The translations under genes and the position numbers were made by a program. Under the pieces are notes generated by a model, which saw only the letters and a list, made by a program, of their open reading frames with translations, was not told where the DNA came from and searched no databases. A stretch of DNA of 6,437 nt from Alphaproteobacteria bacterium (GTDB lineage Bacteria > Pseudomonadota > Alphaproteobacteria > UBA3830): positions 1-6,437 of the forward strand of contig BNWJ01000075.1 in assembly GCA_025998735.1 (NCBI GenBank), in the 5' to 3' direction. The stretch's first letter is position 1; each line of letters opens with the position of its first letter. Positions 6,239 through 6,437 of this stretch are shown here, piece after piece.

Positions 6239-6243
6239 CTCCT
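6239..6243 (-). promoter_or_regulatory. Strong Shine-Dalgarno of the PD-(D/E)XK gene
   Basis: On the minus strand AGGAG occupies 6243-6239, eight bases before the ATG at 6230. It is the best ribosome site in the window and fixes the start at 6230 instead of the GTG at 6239. Confidence 0.8.
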
Positions 6244-6262
6244 AATAGCTACAATTTCCATG

Positions 6263-6271
6263 ATTATATCA
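6263..6271 (-). promoter_or_regulatory. Extended -10 promoter for the PD-(D/E)XK / ABC-F operon
   Basis: On the minus strand the bases read TGATATAAT, a perfect TATAAT (6268-6263) with the TGn extension (6271-6269). No good -35 box lies 16-18 bp further upstream, which is acceptable for extended -10 promoters. Transcription would start near 6256 and give a leader of roughly 25 bases carrying the Shine-Dalgarno. No other promoter is visible for the ABC-F gene, so this one probably serves both. Confidence 0.6.
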
Positions 6272-6437
6272 CATTTTCATGAAGAGGCGCTAGTTTTTTT
6301 AGTGACAAAACTTATCACCCCGTGAGTTTTAGGAACATCCACAAAGTATGAGAAAAAGACAGATAAAACAAAGTGTTAGTTATATATCGAAGACCGTGTT
6401 TGAAGTGTGTTTTTTTTGATCGGAATTGTTTTTTCTC
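6272..6437. other. Right-hand intergenic stretch, no supported gene
   Basis: The remaining bases are AT-rich, with T runs at 6294-6300 and 6410-6417. The only plus-strand frame of note starts at ATG 6348 (MRKRQIKQSV...) and stops after 23 codons at 6417-6419, right after the eight-T run. It has no well-placed ribosome site. No terminator or RNA gene is evident. A short GTGA/TCAC pairing exists at 6302-6318 but is too small to interpret. Confidence 0.4.

Noticed and set aside
6348..6419. Short plus-strand frame MRKRQIKQSV... that ends after an eight-T run
   Set aside because: Only 23 codons, poor ribosome site spacing and no known match. A frameshifted gene start cannot be excluded because the window ends 18 bases later.
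1..6437. CRISPR array, tRNA or rRNA genes, restriction or toxin-antitoxin systems
   Set aside because: No regularly spaced repeats, no tRNA-like TTCGANNC arm with matching acceptor ends, and no additional gene pair with such features was found on either strand.

Overview
This 6.4 kb window comes from a moderately AT-rich bacterial chromosome. It holds five intact-looking genes, the tail of an insertion sequence, and several non-coding structures. A lone periplasmic binding protein, a TrkH-type potassium channel subunit, an Rpn/PD-(D/E)XK family transposase-like gene and an IS110-type element sit side by side with loose spacing. That fits a Gram-negative host-associated bacterium with a relaxed, mobile-element-rich genome. 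My best guess is an alphaproteobacterial intracellular lineage (Holosporales or Rickettsiales-like), held with low confidence because no taxonomic marker gene is present.

Left part (1-578): the window opens inside the last codons of a plus-strand IS110-family (DEDD) transposase. After its stop comes a region that folds into a long stem-loop (108-184), where IS1111-type members of this family carry their guide RNA. A near-consensus sigma70 promoter (TTGACA, 17 bp, TATATT at 207-235) then points rightwards. About 330 bases without a convincing gene follow.

Middle (579-3789, plus strand): an ABC-type substrate-binding protein of the TrpX-like family (579-1547), an intergenic region dominated by an imperfect ~84-base inverted repeat (1633-1716), a TrkH/TrkG-family potassium uptake protein (1780-3210), a gap with a perfect 14-bp tandem duplication (3230-3257), and a small lipoprotein of unknown function (3424-3789). 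No transporter permease or ATPase for the binding protein, and no TrkA partner for TrkH, lies in the window.

Right part (3806-6230, minus strand): an extended -10 promoter (6263-6271) and a strong Shine-Dalgarno drive a PD-(D/E)XK nuclease/transposase-family protein (5382-6230). Seven bases after its stop codon begins an ABC-F ATPase of the YheS type (3806-5374), so the two look co-transcribed and the ribosome-associated ATPase may depend on the mobile-type gene for its expression. The ABC-F and lipoprotein genes converge with only 16 bp between them and no visible terminator.

The most interesting items are the candidate guide RNA and outward promoter at the IS end, the large unexplained inverted repeat at 1633-1716, and the nuclease/ABC-F operon.
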